This document shows, piece after piece, positions 16,454 to 25,282 of a stretch of 64,000 nucleotides of DNA. The notes under the pieces are model-generated. The model searched no databases and had not been told where the DNA came from. It saw only the letters and a list, made by a program, of their open reading frames with translations. Origin of the DNA: Chloroflexota bacterium (GTDB lineage: Bacteria > Vulcanimicrobiota > JAMCWD01). Location: the NCBI GenBank assembly GCA_023475345.1, contig JAMCWD010000001.1, positions 1 to 64,000 of the forward strand, written 5' to 3'. Position numbers and translations under genes: made by a program. Position 1 is the first letter of the stretch. Every line of letters starts with the position of its first letter.

Positions 16454-17571
16454 TGGAGAAACGCCGCCTGGGCCGTACCGGCCTGATGGTATCCGCCCTG
16501 GGACTGGGCGGCATAGGGTTCATAGGCCAGTACCGGAAAAGCAAGGACCAGGCGTTAAAAGTCATAAACATGGCGCTGGACGCCGGGGTTAATTTCATCG
16601 AAAGCGCCAGGGCTTATTTCGATTCCGAAGAGATAATCGGCGAGGTAATGAAAACCCGCAGGAAAGAATGTTACCTGGCGACGAAATCATATCTCCGCTC
16701 GGCGGCCCAGATGGAAAAAGAGATCGAAAGAAGCCTCTCCGCTCTTAAGACCGACTACATCGACCTTTACCAGATCCATCACATCCAGTACCTGTACGAG
16801 CTTGAAAACGTCCTCGGGCCAAACGGCGCTTATGCCGCCATACTTTCGGCAAAAAAACAGGGCGTAATAGGACATATCGGCGTAACATCACACAACCCTA
16901 AAATCCTTGAGGAAGTCCTGAGAACGAATAAGTTCGACACCGTCCAATATCCCTTCAACCCGGCGGAGACCGAATTTTACGAGAAAATAACTCCCGTATG
17001 TAAAGAGCTCGATATAGGGTCTATAATTATGAAACCCCTGTGCGGCGGAAGGCTCAAAAGCGTCGAAAGCGCGCTTTCTTTCATCCTGTCGCACGATATA
17101 AGCACCGTCATACCGGGCTGCGTTACGCCGGAGCAGATGGCGCTGGATATCAAAGTGGCCGGGGAATACCGCTCCCTGGCAGGCGAAGAAAAACTGGCCC
17201 TGTCAGAAGAGATTAAAAATCTGCCGGATCAATTCTGCAGGAGATGCCGGTACTGCGAGGGCGTATGTCCCCAGGAGCTTAAGATATCTGATGTTTTCCG
17301 TTGTGAGGAATATTTGATCCTTAACGCCACTTACGCCCGGAACGAATACAAGTCTCTTGAGAAGCTTGCGGACAGTTGTCTGGACTGCGGCAAGTGTGAG
17401 GAGATCTGCCCTTATAACCTGCCTGTCAGGGACATGCTGAAACGCGCCCACGGCCGGCTTTCGAAAGGCAAATTCGAAGACTTCGTGGTAAATCTTGTCC
17501 GGAAGATAGGAATATACGACCGTGTGCGGAAACTTTACTTCGATATATTCCGGAGGATTCCAGAAAGATGA
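16453..17571 (+). CDS. Aldo/keto reductase with C-terminal ferredoxin domain
   Basis: 372 residues. Residues 1 to about 240 are an aldo/keto reductase barrel: RLGRTGLMVSALGLGG opening, Y55 in ARAYFDSEE, K78 in ATKSY and HH at 109-110. The usual NFID aspartate is a glutamate (E50), an unusual change at a catalytic position. Residues about 255-330 carry two cysteine sets (CRRCRYCEGVC and CLDCGKCEEIC) that fit two [4Fe-4S] clusters. Such fusions are known oxidoreductases that may pass electrons between NAD(P)H or ferredoxin and a substrate. Its ATG shares one base with the upstream stop, and the next gene overlaps by four. Confidence 0.88.
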   Translation: MEKRRLGRTGLMVSALGLGGIGFIGQYRKSKDQALKVINMALDAGVNFIESARAYFDSEEIIGEVMKTRRKECYLATKSYLRSAAQMEKEIERSLSALKTDYIDLYQIHHIQYLYELENVLGPNGAYAAILSAKKQGVIGHIGVTSHNPKILEEVLRTNKFDTVQYPFNPAETEFYEKITPVCKELDIGSIIMKPLCGGRLKSVESALSFILSHDISTVIPGCVTPEQMALDIKVAGEYRSLAGEEKLALSEEIKNLPDQFCRRCRYCEGVCPQELKISDVFRCEEYLILNATYARNEYKSLEKLADSCLDCGKCEEICPYNLPVRDMLKRAHGRLSKGKFEDFVVNLVRKIGIYDRVRKLYFDIFRRIPER

Positions 17572-18710
17572 GCCGATTTTATTCCAGGCCGGGCAACGAG
17601 TATAAAATAGCCGAGGACTGCCGATTCTTCCCGGGTGACCGCCCCTGCATTTATCACAAAAAAGAAGGCGTTTCCTGCACGTGTGATCATTATGCCAAAA
17701 TTGAAAAACGGGTAGTCATCATAAAGCTGGGCGCTCTTGGAGACGTACTCAGAACAACTCCCTTAATAGCCGCGCTCAGAGAAAAATATCCCGATGCTCA
17801 CATTACATGGATAGTCGATCAATCGAACGCCGGGTATCTTGCCGGAGCACCGGGACTGGACAGAGTTATGACTTTGAACTCTGAAACGATGCTTATACTC
17901 GATGTCGAAAAGTTCGACATGTTATATTCACTGGAAGTATCCATAGCCGCAGGAGCCCTGGCGACAAAAATCAAAGCGGCTGAAAAACACGGCTTCGGTC
18001 TTTCTCCCGACGGCACCCTCATGGCGTTCGACCCGCCTTCTGCGAATTATCTCCTCATGAGCCTTTCCGATCCGGTCAAAAAAGCCAACAGGAGAACTTA
18101 TCTCGAGATATTCTCGGATATCTGTGACCTGCCGCTCCTGTCGCATAACTACCTTGTTGCCTACGGCGAAGACGAGATGAAAAAAGTTGAAGAATTCAGT
18201 CTGAGAAACCATCTGGAAAATGAAGAACTTCTGATCGGGTTTTTTACCGGGGCTGGGGGACGCTGGAAAAGCAAACGCTGGCCAAAGGAAAACTACTTGA
18301 AGCTTCTTCAGTTGATGAAAGACGAACTGCCTGGCAGGATTCTACTATATGGCGGCCCGGAAGAAGCCGAAACAATACAATACCTGGAAAAAGAAGCACC
18401 GGGCCGTGTTATATCAACGGGTTCCGACAATTCTCTAAGGCAGTTTTTCGCATACCTGGACCTCTGTGACCTTTTGCTGACCCCCGATACGATGCCGATG
18501 CACGCGGCGTTCGGGCTGGGGAAAAAGGTGGTCGCCCTGTTCGGGCCGACCTCCATGCCGGAAATAGATACTTTCGGGAGAGGCATAAAGATGGCGGTGG
18601 ATATGCCCTGCATTACATGCTACCTGCCTGAATGCAAGGTTTCACCCAGTTGTATGGAAAGACTGGAGCCTGAAAAAGTCCTGCCGGCTATCAAGAAATT
18701 GCTGAGATGA
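17568..18710 (+). CDS. Family 9 glycosyltransferase (heptosyltransferase-like)
   Basis: 380 residues. An N-terminal cysteine and histidine cluster (DCRFFPGDRPC, then CTCDHY, residues about 18-42) looks like a small metal-binding module. The GT9 core begins near residue 48 with IIKLGALGDVLRTTPLI. The C-terminal half has GAGGRWKSKRWP and the donor-site stretch TPDTMPMHAAFGLGKKVVALFGPT. Family members add ADP-activated heptose or related sugars to LPS core on the cytoplasmic face, so this gene supports a diderm envelope. It sits in the operon between the reductase and a GT2, with ATGA overlaps on both sides. Confidence 0.9.
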   Translation: MSRFYSRPGNEYKIAEDCRFFPGDRPCIYHKKEGVSCTCDHYAKIEKRVVIIKLGALGDVLRTTPLIAALREKYPDAHITWIVDQSNAGYLAGAPGLDRVMTLNSETMLILDVEKFDMLYSLEVSIAAGALATKIKAAEKHGFGLSPDGTLMAFDPPSANYLLMSLSDPVKKANRRTYLEIFSDICDLPLLSHNYLVAYGEDEMKKVEEFSLRNHLENEELLIGFFTGAGGRWKSKRWPKENYLKLLQLMKDELPGRILLYGGPEEAETIQYLEKEAPGRVISTGSDNSLRQFFAYLDLCDLLLTPDTMPMHAAFGLGKKVVALFGPTSMPEIDTFGRGIKMAVDMPCITCYLPECKVSPSCMERLEPEKVLPAIKKLLR

Positions 18711-19405
18711 AAATTACTGCTGTTCTTCCCACATATAACGAAGCTGAAAACATTGCGGATCTGCTGAAAGAGATCCTGGCGTTGGGGCCTGAATATCATG
18801 CGATAGTCGTGGATGACAACTCGCCTGACGGGACGGCGGACCTTGCCCGAAAGATCGATGATCCCCGCGTGACGGTAATCAAGAATCCTATCCGCACCGG
18901 GCGGGGCGCAAGCGGGACACAGGGGATGAAAGCCGCGCTTGAAGCGGGCGCCGACATCGTAATAGAGATGGATGCCGATTTCTCCCACGAACCTTCCTCT
19001 ATCCCCTGTCTCGTAGAAGCCCTGAAGGACGCCGATATTATAATCGGCTCAAGATATGTGGAAGGCGGCGGCATCGAAGGCAGGTCGGCCATCAGGGACA
19101 TGGCCTCCGACCTTGCCAGAAAATACCTCCAGTTCATGCTTGGGACATCCATACAGGACCCTCAATCGGGCTTCAGGGCTTTCAAAAAGGAGGCTCTCGA
19201 AAAAATCGAGCTTGATAACCTCAAGGCCCGCGACCCGTTCGTAGTAACCGAAAGCTTGTTTTATGCAAGGAAACGCGGCCTGAAAATAGCCGAAGCCCCG
19301 ATAATTTTCAAAGAGCGAAGGGCGGGTGCCTCCAAAATAAGTACCGTCATGCTTGTTAAATATCTTGGCAAAGTGTTCCTGCTCAGAATTAAAAACCTGT
19401 TTTGA
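18707..19405 (+). CDS. Polyprenol-phosphate sugar transferase (GT2, DPM family)
   Basis: 232 residues. VLPTYNEAEN opens the protein; VVDDNSPDGTA, EMDADFSHEP, the DPQSGFRAF block and the late RRAGASKIS are the full set of dolichol-phosphate mannosyltransferase signatures. It should form polyprenyl-phosphate sugar at the inner membrane. It has no transmembrane tail, as in the DPM1 type. It is the last gene of the 15008-19405 operon. The GT39-like protein at 21389-22999 is the kind of enzyme that would use its product. Confidence 0.9.
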   Translation: MKITAVLPTYNEAENIADLLKEILALGPEYHAIVVDDNSPDGTADLARKIDDPRVTVIKNPIRTGRGASGTQGMKAALEAGADIVIEMDADFSHEPSSIPCLVEALKDADIIIGSRYVEGGGIEGRSAIRDMASDLARKYLQFMLGTSIQDPQSGFRAFKKEALEKIELDNLKARDPFVVTESLFYARKRGLKIAEAPIIFKERRAGASKISTVMLVKYLGKVFLLRIKNLF

Positions 19406-19578
19406 ATCATGCTTTACGACGATTCCATAACCGCCGCCCGTTTTTCGGGGAAAAGATCTCCTGCCTGTTTTTTAAATTCTTGAAGAGGATTTCCCCGTTT
19501 TCGGTAAAATAGTAGCAAATAACATTGAGCTTTATGAGGGGGAATCCCCCATAAGTAATTTTACAGGAGGGAACTAAA

Positions 19579-20304
19579 ATGATTCTTGAAGTCCCGGAAC
19601 AAGTATCTCAGGAAAAAGTAACGTTCAATGTAAGGGAGCTGGAGCCGCTGCTCCAGGCGCCTGCGATGGACGTTCCGCCTTATCCGCCATGTTACTGCGA
19701 ATACAAAACAGGCGAGAAGATGGTAATCCGCCCGGCAAGACTGGACGAGGCTCCCGATCTCCTCAAGGTCATCAGGCCTTACCTGGATGTGGATCACGAT
19801 TTTTATGATATCGTCGGTGCAAGGGTATATGCGGAAGTCCTCGGCTGGTACCGGAAACGCCTCAAAGACCCTTATACACTGCTCGGCCTTGTTGACGGCA
19901 AGATAGCAGGTTTCTGTAACGGCCGCCTCATGAACGAGGATATCAACATAAGCCTCCATTCGATGGCATTCCATCGCGGCCTCAGGATGGGCGCGACGAT
20001 GTATTATGCAAAATGCGAATACTGCTTCGACATCCTAGAGCAGGAAGAGTTCTGGGCGACCTACGAAAGCTACAACGGGTTCAAGCGCTGGGGCATCGGG
20101 ATGGCCCAGCCGATGTACCCGTGGCCCGAATACCAGCACGAACTGGGAGGCGCCAAAGTCTTCTACATTACGAAAGAATACTGGAACAGGGTCGTTAAAA
20201 ATTACCTGAAGGAAATGATCGGGGTCGAATTCATGCGCCCGGTACCGGAAGAATTGATGAAAAAGAACGAAAAGTTCGCCATACCGGAAGAAGTTACCGT
20301 ATAA
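19579..20304 (+). CDS. GNAT-like acetyltransferase-fold protein
   Basis: 241 residues. The N-terminal 50 residues are acidic and proline-rich with a PPCYC motif. From residue 51, MVIRPARLDEAPDLLKVIRPYL begins a GNAT-like domain, and DGKIAGFCNGRL fits the central strands. The acetyl-CoA loop (RxxGxGxG/A) is not clear, so activity is uncertain. A very strong site (AGGAGGG) precedes the ATG, and a G/C hairpin (about 19532-19555) sits just upstream of it. An intrinsic terminator follows. The gene appears to be its own transcription unit, possibly well expressed. Confidence 0.6.
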   Translation: MILEVPEQVSQEKVTFNVRELEPLLQAPAMDVPPYPPCYCEYKTGEKMVIRPARLDEAPDLLKVIRPYLDVDHDFYDIVGARVYAEVLGWYRKRLKDPYTLLGLVDGKIAGFCNGRLMNEDINISLHSMAFHRGLRMGATMYYAKCEYCFDILEQEEFWATYESYNGFKRWGIGMAQPMYPWPEYQHELGGAKVFYITKEYWNRVVKNYLKEMIGVEFMRPVPEELMKKNEKFAIPEEVTV

Positions 20305-20321
20305 TCCGAAAGAAGACAGAG

Positions 20322-20357
20322 CGAAAAAGGCCCTGCCCCGGCGGGGTCTTTTCTTAT
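20322..20357 (+). terminator. Probable intrinsic terminator
   Basis: An A-rich arm and CCCC pair with GGGG and CTTTT across an internal loop, with the T-rich 3-prime side following. It lies 18 bases after the stop of the GNAT-like gene. Confidence 0.45.
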
Positions 20358-20663
20358 TGGCGTAATATCAGATTCCGCGAAAGCTAATCGTACAATGCCG
20401 GTTTTATTAATATAATCTTACGCGCCAAACCGGCGTCTTTAAAAGTTATCCACACATCCCCCCCGGCAGGTCAGATCTTTTTACTAAAGAAACAGAATGT
20501 ACAACCGGCTATCCCCCGATACCACCTTTCCAGACCACCCGGGACACCGGTTTTTACCAAAAGCCCGGTATGACGGAGTGGCTTTCAGCCGTCCTGACAA
20601 TTTGAGAAAGAATTTCCCCGAATACAAAAAGGGTAATTTATAAACAGGGAAGAAAATAAGTTT
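20358..20663 (+). other. Gene-free stretch
   Basis: About 300 bases without a supported ORF. It holds one perfect DnaA-box-like 9-mer (TTATCCACA, 20446-20454) and short T-rich runs. No clear promoter consensus was found; the promoter of the GT2 at 20664 should lie here. Confidence 0.4.
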
Positions 20664-21380
20664 ATGGCGTATCCTGCATGCCTGGTATTACTTACACTGA
20701 ATGAAATCGAGGGGATCAAGGCCCTTTACGATGAGATCCCTTTTTCACAGATGGAGGAAGTCGTTGTTGTTGACGGCGGTTCCACCGACGGCACTGTCGA
20801 ATTTTTACAAGAAAAGGGGCTCAGGATAGTCGGGCAGGAGAAAAAAGGGCGGGGAGAAGCGTTCCGGGTTGCGGAGAGGAACAGCAAGAGCCGGTGGCTC
20901 ATTTTTTTCAGCCCCGACGGGAACGAGGACCCGGCGGATATCACAAGGCTGCTGGACAAGCTTGAAGGAGGCGCGGACCTGGCAATCGCTTCCAGGTTTG
21001 CAAGTGGCGCAAGGAACGAAGAAGACGAATCGGCTTTCCCTTTAAGGTTATGGGCCAACAAGACTTATACATGGCTTGCAAACAAGTTTTTTAACCGGGG
21101 GCCTTACGTTACCGATACTATCAACGGCTTCAGGGCCATACGGCGGGAGGCTTTCAATAAACTGAAACTCACCGAAACCCGGTTCCCGATAGAATACCAG
21201 ATGACTACAAGGAGCATGAAAGCAGGCTTTAAAATAGCCGAGATACCGACCAGGGAAGGAGACAGGATCGGGGGAGAAAGCAAGGCTCTTTCGATCCCGG
21301 TCGGGCTGGGTCATTTAAAGATTTTGATCCAGGAACTCACCGGCGGATTTTCGGCAAAATCAAAAACCGGCGGAGCTTAA
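20664..21380 (+). CDS. Family 2 glycosyltransferase
   Basis: 238 residues. VVVDGGSTDGT near 33-43 and SPDGNEDP near 79-86 replace the usual DDGS and DxD motifs, and TDTINGFRAIRREA near 150 is the acceptor block. It resembles the DPM-like group but with a divergent metal-binding motif (PDG in place of DAD), so donor or metal use may differ. A GGGAAG site precedes the ATG. It is convergent with the minus-strand GT39-like gene, eight bases away. Confidence 0.82.
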   Translation: MAYPACLVLLTLNEIEGIKALYDEIPFSQMEEVVVVDGGSTDGTVEFLQEKGLRIVGQEKKGRGEAFRVAERNSKSRWLIFFSPDGNEDPADITRLLDKLEGGADLAIASRFASGARNEEDESAFPLRLWANKTYTWLANKFFNRGPYVTDTINGFRAIRREAFNKLKLTETRFPIEYQMTTRSMKAGFKIAEIPTREGDRIGGESKALSIPVGLGHLKILIQELTGGFSAKSKTGGA

Positions 21381-21388
21381 GCCCGCTC

Positions 21389-22999
21389 TTATTCCACGGG
21401 TTCCAGCAGGTAAAGCCTGTTGAGCTTTTGTCCTTGAATGATCACGTGCTCTTTAATAATTTTTATTTTGAAATGCCTGTAATACTCTCCGGGCAATGCT
21501 CCCTGGGCGACCATATATACAGGCCTTTTCCCCGTAATGCTTAAAAGGCTGCCAGGGTCATCGGACGCTACATGGACACGAGATGAAGGGATCGCCCACC
21601 TTGCAATTAAAGCCAGGTTATACCGCGTGGCATAAGGCGTGTCCCCGTAGGCAAAAATCAAAGGAGCCTTCCCGGTAATCCTGGAAAAGATTTTCATCGA
21701 GTTATAAAACCTGGAATAGTGGTTCTGGCCGAATATAAAAGAAGAAAAACTCCAGGGGATTAATAACAAATAAACCGCCAGCAGAACCGCCGCGGCCTTT
21801 ATTATAAGCGATCTTGATCCTGCAAGAACCGAGATCCCGTATCCTCCCAGGAACAGGACCGGGGATATGAAAAACAAAGCTATCCTCCAACTGTCCCATG
21901 TATGAAGTTGTGATAAATCGCACGACGGGTTTGCCGAATAAAACAAATAGCCGTATATGAACCATGCCAGCATAAAAACAAGCGGTTTCTTCTCTTTTCT
22001 AAAAAACCAGCCCCCGATTACCGCAAGTATTGTTATCAATACGGGGTGGATCTTGTTTTGTACAAAAAATAGCAGGTTACCATAATAATTCTGCCTTACA
22101 TGCAGCTTGATCTGCTGGACCGGCTCGTAGAAATAATAAAAGCCTGCCACGAGACCGTACCATACGGCAAGAAAATACGGTATGGAAAAATAAGCAAAAA
22201 ATGCCATGCCTGCGTAAGTGAACGGATCTTTGAAATTCGGGCGACGGCAGAACAGTAACACAAATAAAAATATCACCGGCAAAAAGAAGAACAAAGCTTC
22301 CTGGCGGATATTAAGGAGCAGAAGCATTGAAAAAAAGGCCAGGAACCTCAGTTCCATAGACTGCTGTTCCGATTGAACCGAGTATATCCAGAGGGTAAAA
22401 AGGAAAAAGAAAAGAGCCGAAGGACACAGCGCGGAACTCCCTGCGATCCTCAGCCCGACGGGAAGTACGGCAAAAAGAAATGCAGAAAACAGGGTGCCCT
22501 GATCAGATTTCAGAAGAAAACGCCCGAGAAGAAAAAACAAAATAATGGTAAGGCTTGAAAAGGCGATATTAAGAAAAAAGGCCGTATCGGCAGCCGGGCC
22601 GAAAAACCTGAAAGCCCACGAGAGGATGGTTTCCCATCCCATCGGCGCGGGCAAAAAAGACGGGATGGCGCCGCCGGAATTTATTAATGCGCTCCCTGTC
22701 AATGCAATGCTTTTGGCCATCTCTAAAAATGTAATTTCATCGAAATAAACCTGGGGTTCCCTGGGGGCAAGGAAAAGCCTGAACCAGACGCCCATTATAA
22801 GGATCAGCAGGAGAACCAGCCATGATTTCGCGGAGATTTTTTTCAATTCTCCGTAAATGCGTGGGATGCCGAGAACGAAAAACAGTATGAAAAAAGCCAG
22901 CAGCAGGTTCAGCACTGCAGGCCCAGATGCAATAAGATATTCCTTCGCGGCCTCCAGGCTGTTGGGATTGCGGAACAATAAAAAGATGCTGCCGGGCAT
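21389..22999 (-). CDS. GT39/ArnT-like integral membrane glycosyltransferase
   Basis: 536 residues with about eleven membrane segments. After the second segment, the first extracytoplasmic loop has VYFDEITFLEMA, the acidic catalytic motif of PMT/ArnT-like GT-C enzymes. These use polyprenyl-phosphate sugars on the outer face of the inner membrane to glycosylate lipid or protein. A C-terminal soluble domain of about 120 residues follows (from GKAPLIFAYGD). The gene begins two bases after the stop of a GT2, so carrier-lipid sugar synthesis and transfer are coupled. The acceptor is unknown. Confidence 0.82.
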   Translation of the reverse strand: MPGSIFLLFRNPNSLEAAKEYLIASGPAVLNLLLAFFILFFVLGIPRIYGELKKISAKSWLVLLLILIMGVWFRLFLAPREPQVYFDEITFLEMAKSIALTGSALINSGGAIPSFLPAPMGWETILSWAFRFFGPAADTAFFLNIAFSSLTIILFFLLGRFLLKSDQGTLFSAFLFAVLPVGLRIAGSSALCPSALFFFLFTLWIYSVQSEQQSMELRFLAFFSMLLLLNIRQEALFFFLPVIFLFVLLFCRRPNFKDPFTYAGMAFFAYFSIPYFLAVWYGLVAGFYYFYEPVQQIKLHVRQNYYGNLLFFVQNKIHPVLITILAVIGGWFFRKEKKPLVFMLAWFIYGYLFYSANPSCDLSQLHTWDSWRIALFFISPVLFLGGYGISVLAGSRSLIIKAAAVLLAVYLLLIPWSFSSFIFGQNHYSRFYNSMKIFSRITGKAPLIFAYGDTPYATRYNLALIARWAIPSSRVHVASDDPGSLLSITGKRPVYMVAQGALPGEYYRHFKIKIIKEHVIIQGQKLNRLYLLEPVE

Positions 23000-23001
23000 A
23001 A

Positions 23002-23724
23002 TTACTTCCTGCTCCTGTTTTTCGAAAGGCCGACCGTTGAAAAAAACGCCGCCCAGCCCATTGAGATATTAACCAGGAAATCGAGTATGCGGGTATTCGA
23101 CCTGTAAAAGCGGGGGCTTATTTCATAATCGTTGCTTACTTTAAAACCCAGGCGGGGACAGAGGACGCTCATCTCCTGTTCTGCGCTGTACCTGACGCCT
23201 TTGAAAAACGGGACAAACGCACGTATTACACCTGCGCGCATTATCCTGAGGCCGCATTCGGAATCTTTATACTTAAAGCCGGAAAGAAAGGATGCGTTCC
23301 ATGCGAGGAGCCTGTTGCCCAGGACTTTGAAAGAAGGATAAATGGAAAAATCTCTTCTGCATACCAGCACATCCGTACCGGATCTCTTGAACTCCTCAAC
23401 GGCATGCAAAACGGCTTCCCTGGAAATTTGCCCGTCGGCATCTGTAGTATAGACTATATCATCAGGCAGGACTTCGCCCGGCGTCATTTTCTCCAAAATT
23501 ACCTGAAACGCCAGTTTAAGCGCATGGGCTTTGCCTTTGTTGGCAGGAACCGACAGAAATACAGCAGGGTTCTTGCCTGCCCACTCTTTTAAAATCCCGC
23601 CGCTTCCGTCTGTAGAGCCGTCATCGACGAGGATCCAGAGATCGGCAAGTCCTTTTATTTCCTCAAGCACACGCGGGAGATAAGATGCTTCATTATATGC
23701 GGGAAGAATCCCGATTATACTCAT
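23002..23724 (-). CDS. Family 2 glycosyltransferase
   Basis: 240 residues. ILPAYNEASYLP opens the protein, then LVDDGSTDGSG and YTTDADGQIS supply the nucleotide-sugar and metal sites, with DSECGLRIMRAG as the acceptor block. It is probably a polyprenyl-phosphate sugar synthase. I place the start at the ATG at 23724 by alignment with other GT2 starts, although the ribosome site is poor and a frame to 23760 is open. A perfect 7-bp inverted repeat (23729-23747) lies right before this start and may influence its translation. It is followed by the GT39-like gene. Confidence 0.82.
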   Translation of the reverse strand: MSIIGILPAYNEASYLPRVLEEIKGLADLWILVDDGSTDGSGGILKEWAGKNPAVFLSVPANKGKAHALKLAFQVILEKMTPGEVLPDDIVYTTDADGQISREAVLHAVEEFKRSGTDVLVCRRDFSIYPSFKVLGNRLLAWNASFLSGFKYKDSECGLRIMRAGVIRAFVPFFKGVRYSAEQEMSVLCPRLGFKVSNDYEISPRFYRSNTRILDFLVNISMGWAAFFSTVGLSKNRSRK

Positions 23725-23772
23725 GAGAGGAATATAACCTATTCCTGTTTGAGTATGCAAGAAGCATTCGGG

Positions 23773-24513
23773 TCAGGCATCAAAAAAATCGGTATCAAAC
23801 GCCGGCGGCGTCTCTTCCTTCTTGTGGTGTTTCTCCGCTTTTTCCCTGGGGACCAGCACCTGGAGATCGTGGCTGAAAAGCTCGGCTGCTTCCCAGCTCA
23901 ACGGGTGTGCTATTATCTCTTCAAACAAAGAGAACGGTAGTGTCAGGTGGTTCACCCCTGCATCGAGAAGATGCAGTATCTGCGTTTGAGTGCGTATGCT
24001 GGCAACAAGGATCTGGGCCGCGGATGCCTGTGACATGAGCAATACAACGCTTTGCCGCACCATCTCAACTCCGTCCTGGCCCACGCGTCCCATACGATTA
24101 CAATAAGGGATAACGAAATCGACCCCTGACATTGCGGAAAGATAGGCCTGGAGCGGGTTAAAGATAGCCGTCATCGCAACCGTCATTCCCCTGTCCTTCA
24201 AGACATGAACGGCCTTGATACCTTCTTCGCAAAAGGGCACCTTTATAATGAGCCTGTCCTGAAAAGCCGAGTTCAGCCTGTCCGCCTCGTTCAGCATCGA
24301 GCTTTCGTCCCAGAAATTTGTCTGAACAAAAACGCGTCCGTGCGTCAGTGCAAATATTTTTTCCAGGTGATCGAAAAACTCCGCCTGCGTTACCTTGTTT
24401 TTCTTCAAGGCTCTGGAAATAAGGCTCGGATTGCAGGTTACGCCTGCAAGAAAGGGCCATTCAGCGGATCTTTTTATTTCCTCAGGATCTGCGCTGTCAA
24501 GATAAATTGCCAT
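23773..24513 (-). CDS. Transaldolase / fructose-6-phosphate aldolase-like
   Basis: 246 residues, slightly longer than the usual 215-220 of the short TalC/FSA type, with a charged C-terminal tail (EKHHKKEETPP). YLDSADPEEI opens it, GVTCNPSL near 24-31 binds the substrate, and the Schiff-base lysine is K91 in LIIKVPF. The enzyme moves or adds three-carbon dihydroxyacetone units in sugar phosphate metabolism. Transaldolase and FSA activities cannot be told apart here. The ATG at 24513 follows a GGTGG site. It lies between the stand-alone Lrp domain and the GT2, on the same strand and in a likely single operon. Confidence 0.85.
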   Translation of the reverse strand: MAIYLDSADPEEIKRSAEWPFLAGVTCNPSLISRALKKNKVTQAEFFDHLEKIFALTHGRVFVQTNFWDESSMLNEADRLNSAFQDRLIIKVPFCEEGIKAVHVLKDRGMTVAMTAIFNPLQAYLSAMSGVDFVIPYCNRMGRVGQDGVEMVRQSVVLLMSQASAAQILVASIRTQTQILHLLDAGVNHLTLPFSLFEEIIAHPLSWEAAELFSHDLQVLVPREKAEKHHKKEETPPAFDTDFFDA

Positions 24514-24550
24514 AAATCATCCACCTTTCGCCCCCCACACACGATGAAAA

Positions 24551-24781
24551 TTACGCGATAAGGCAGGTCATCGTGCTCCTGACACCGTCAATCTTCTGTA
24601 TTTTTTCGTTAACCAGCTTGCCGAGCGTTTTTATGTTGCCGCTTGATACGTGCAACACCGCGTCAATCGGGCCCGATACCGCGTCGGCGCTTTTAACCCC
24701 GGGGATTTTTTTCGCTTCTTTGACCACGTCAAATACTTTTCCCGGAACCGCCCTCAATAATACGTAAGCCGATAATGCCAT
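24551..24781 (-). CDS. Stand-alone Lrp/AsnC ligand-binding (RAM) domain protein
   Basis: 76 residues that form exactly one Lrp/AsnC ligand-binding domain: AYVLLRAVPGKVFDVVKEAKKI, then a VSGPIDAVLHV strand pair, and a final GVRSTMTCLIA. The DNA-binding helix-turn-helix half is absent and no truncated HTH lies upstream. Such single domains form decamers and bind amino acids, and may tune full-length Lrp proteins or enzymes. The ribosome site is AGGAGG, eight bases before the ATG. It leads the minus-strand transaldolase / GT2 / GT39 set. Confidence 0.88.
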   Translation of the reverse strand: MALSAYVLLRAVPGKVFDVVKEAKKIPGVKSADAVSGPIDAVLHVSSGNIKTLGKLVNEKIQKIDGVRSTMTCLIA

Positions 24782-24855
24782 TTTTTTTCCTCCTAATATT
24801 ATAATTATTTTACTAAGGATTTATTCGCAAAAAACAACCTGCATCCTCTTCCGGA

Positions 24856-24885
24856 TTGACCCTTTTTTTTCTATTGTGTTACAAT
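24856..24885 (+). promoter_or_regulatory. Sigma70 promoter of the second receiver / radical SAM pair
   Basis: TTGACC (24856-24861), 18-base spacer ending TGT, TACAAT (24880-24885). Same -35, same spacer and an extended -10, as at 14885-14914. Confidence 0.65.
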
Positions 24886-24955
24886 GTTCTCCGTAAAACC
24901 CACGGATATCCTTTTTTTATCCGGAAAAAATTGAAGTTTTTTCATGGGGGATATT

Positions 24956-25282
24956 TTGAAATCTATCCTGTATATCAACCAGAATCTTAAAATGGTAGAA
25001 AAAATAACACCTCTCCTGGATGAAGGAGGCTACAAGCTTATCTCGGTTCCCGACGGAGCTTCAGCCCTGAAATTGATGGAATCCGAGCCTGTAATTTTCG
25101 TCATGTATGATGTGGAAGCAGCATTAAGAGGAGGCGCAGGGCCGTTCCTGGAGCTTAAGGCGAAATACCCGAACCTTCCTGTTGTTGCTGTAACCCCGAT
25201 AAAAAAACAGGGCGAAGCCTTCGCTGAAGAAATCCGCCGGAAAACAAAATTCGATGTCCTGGATGGAGAAACAGAAAAATGA
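24956..25282 (+). CDS. Degenerate response-regulator receiver-like protein
   Basis: 108 residues from the TTG at 24956, which has a GGGGGAT site and gives the same MK-x-IL start as the two paralogues; an in-frame ATG at 24944 is the alternative. Receiver features are the D52 strand (FVMYDVEAALRGG) and PVVAVT. The acidic pair after strand one is replaced by INQN. It resembles 14517-14837 most in the segment GG-x6-L-x-LK-x2-YP-x-LPV. It overlaps the B12-radical SAM gene by four bases (ATGA), the tightest coupling of the three pairs. Confidence 0.75.
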   Translation: MKSILYINQNLKMVEKITPLLDEGGYKLISVPDGASALKLMESEPVIFVMYDVEAALRGGAGPFLELKAKYPNLPVVAVTPIKKQGEAFAEEIRRKTKFDVLDGETEK

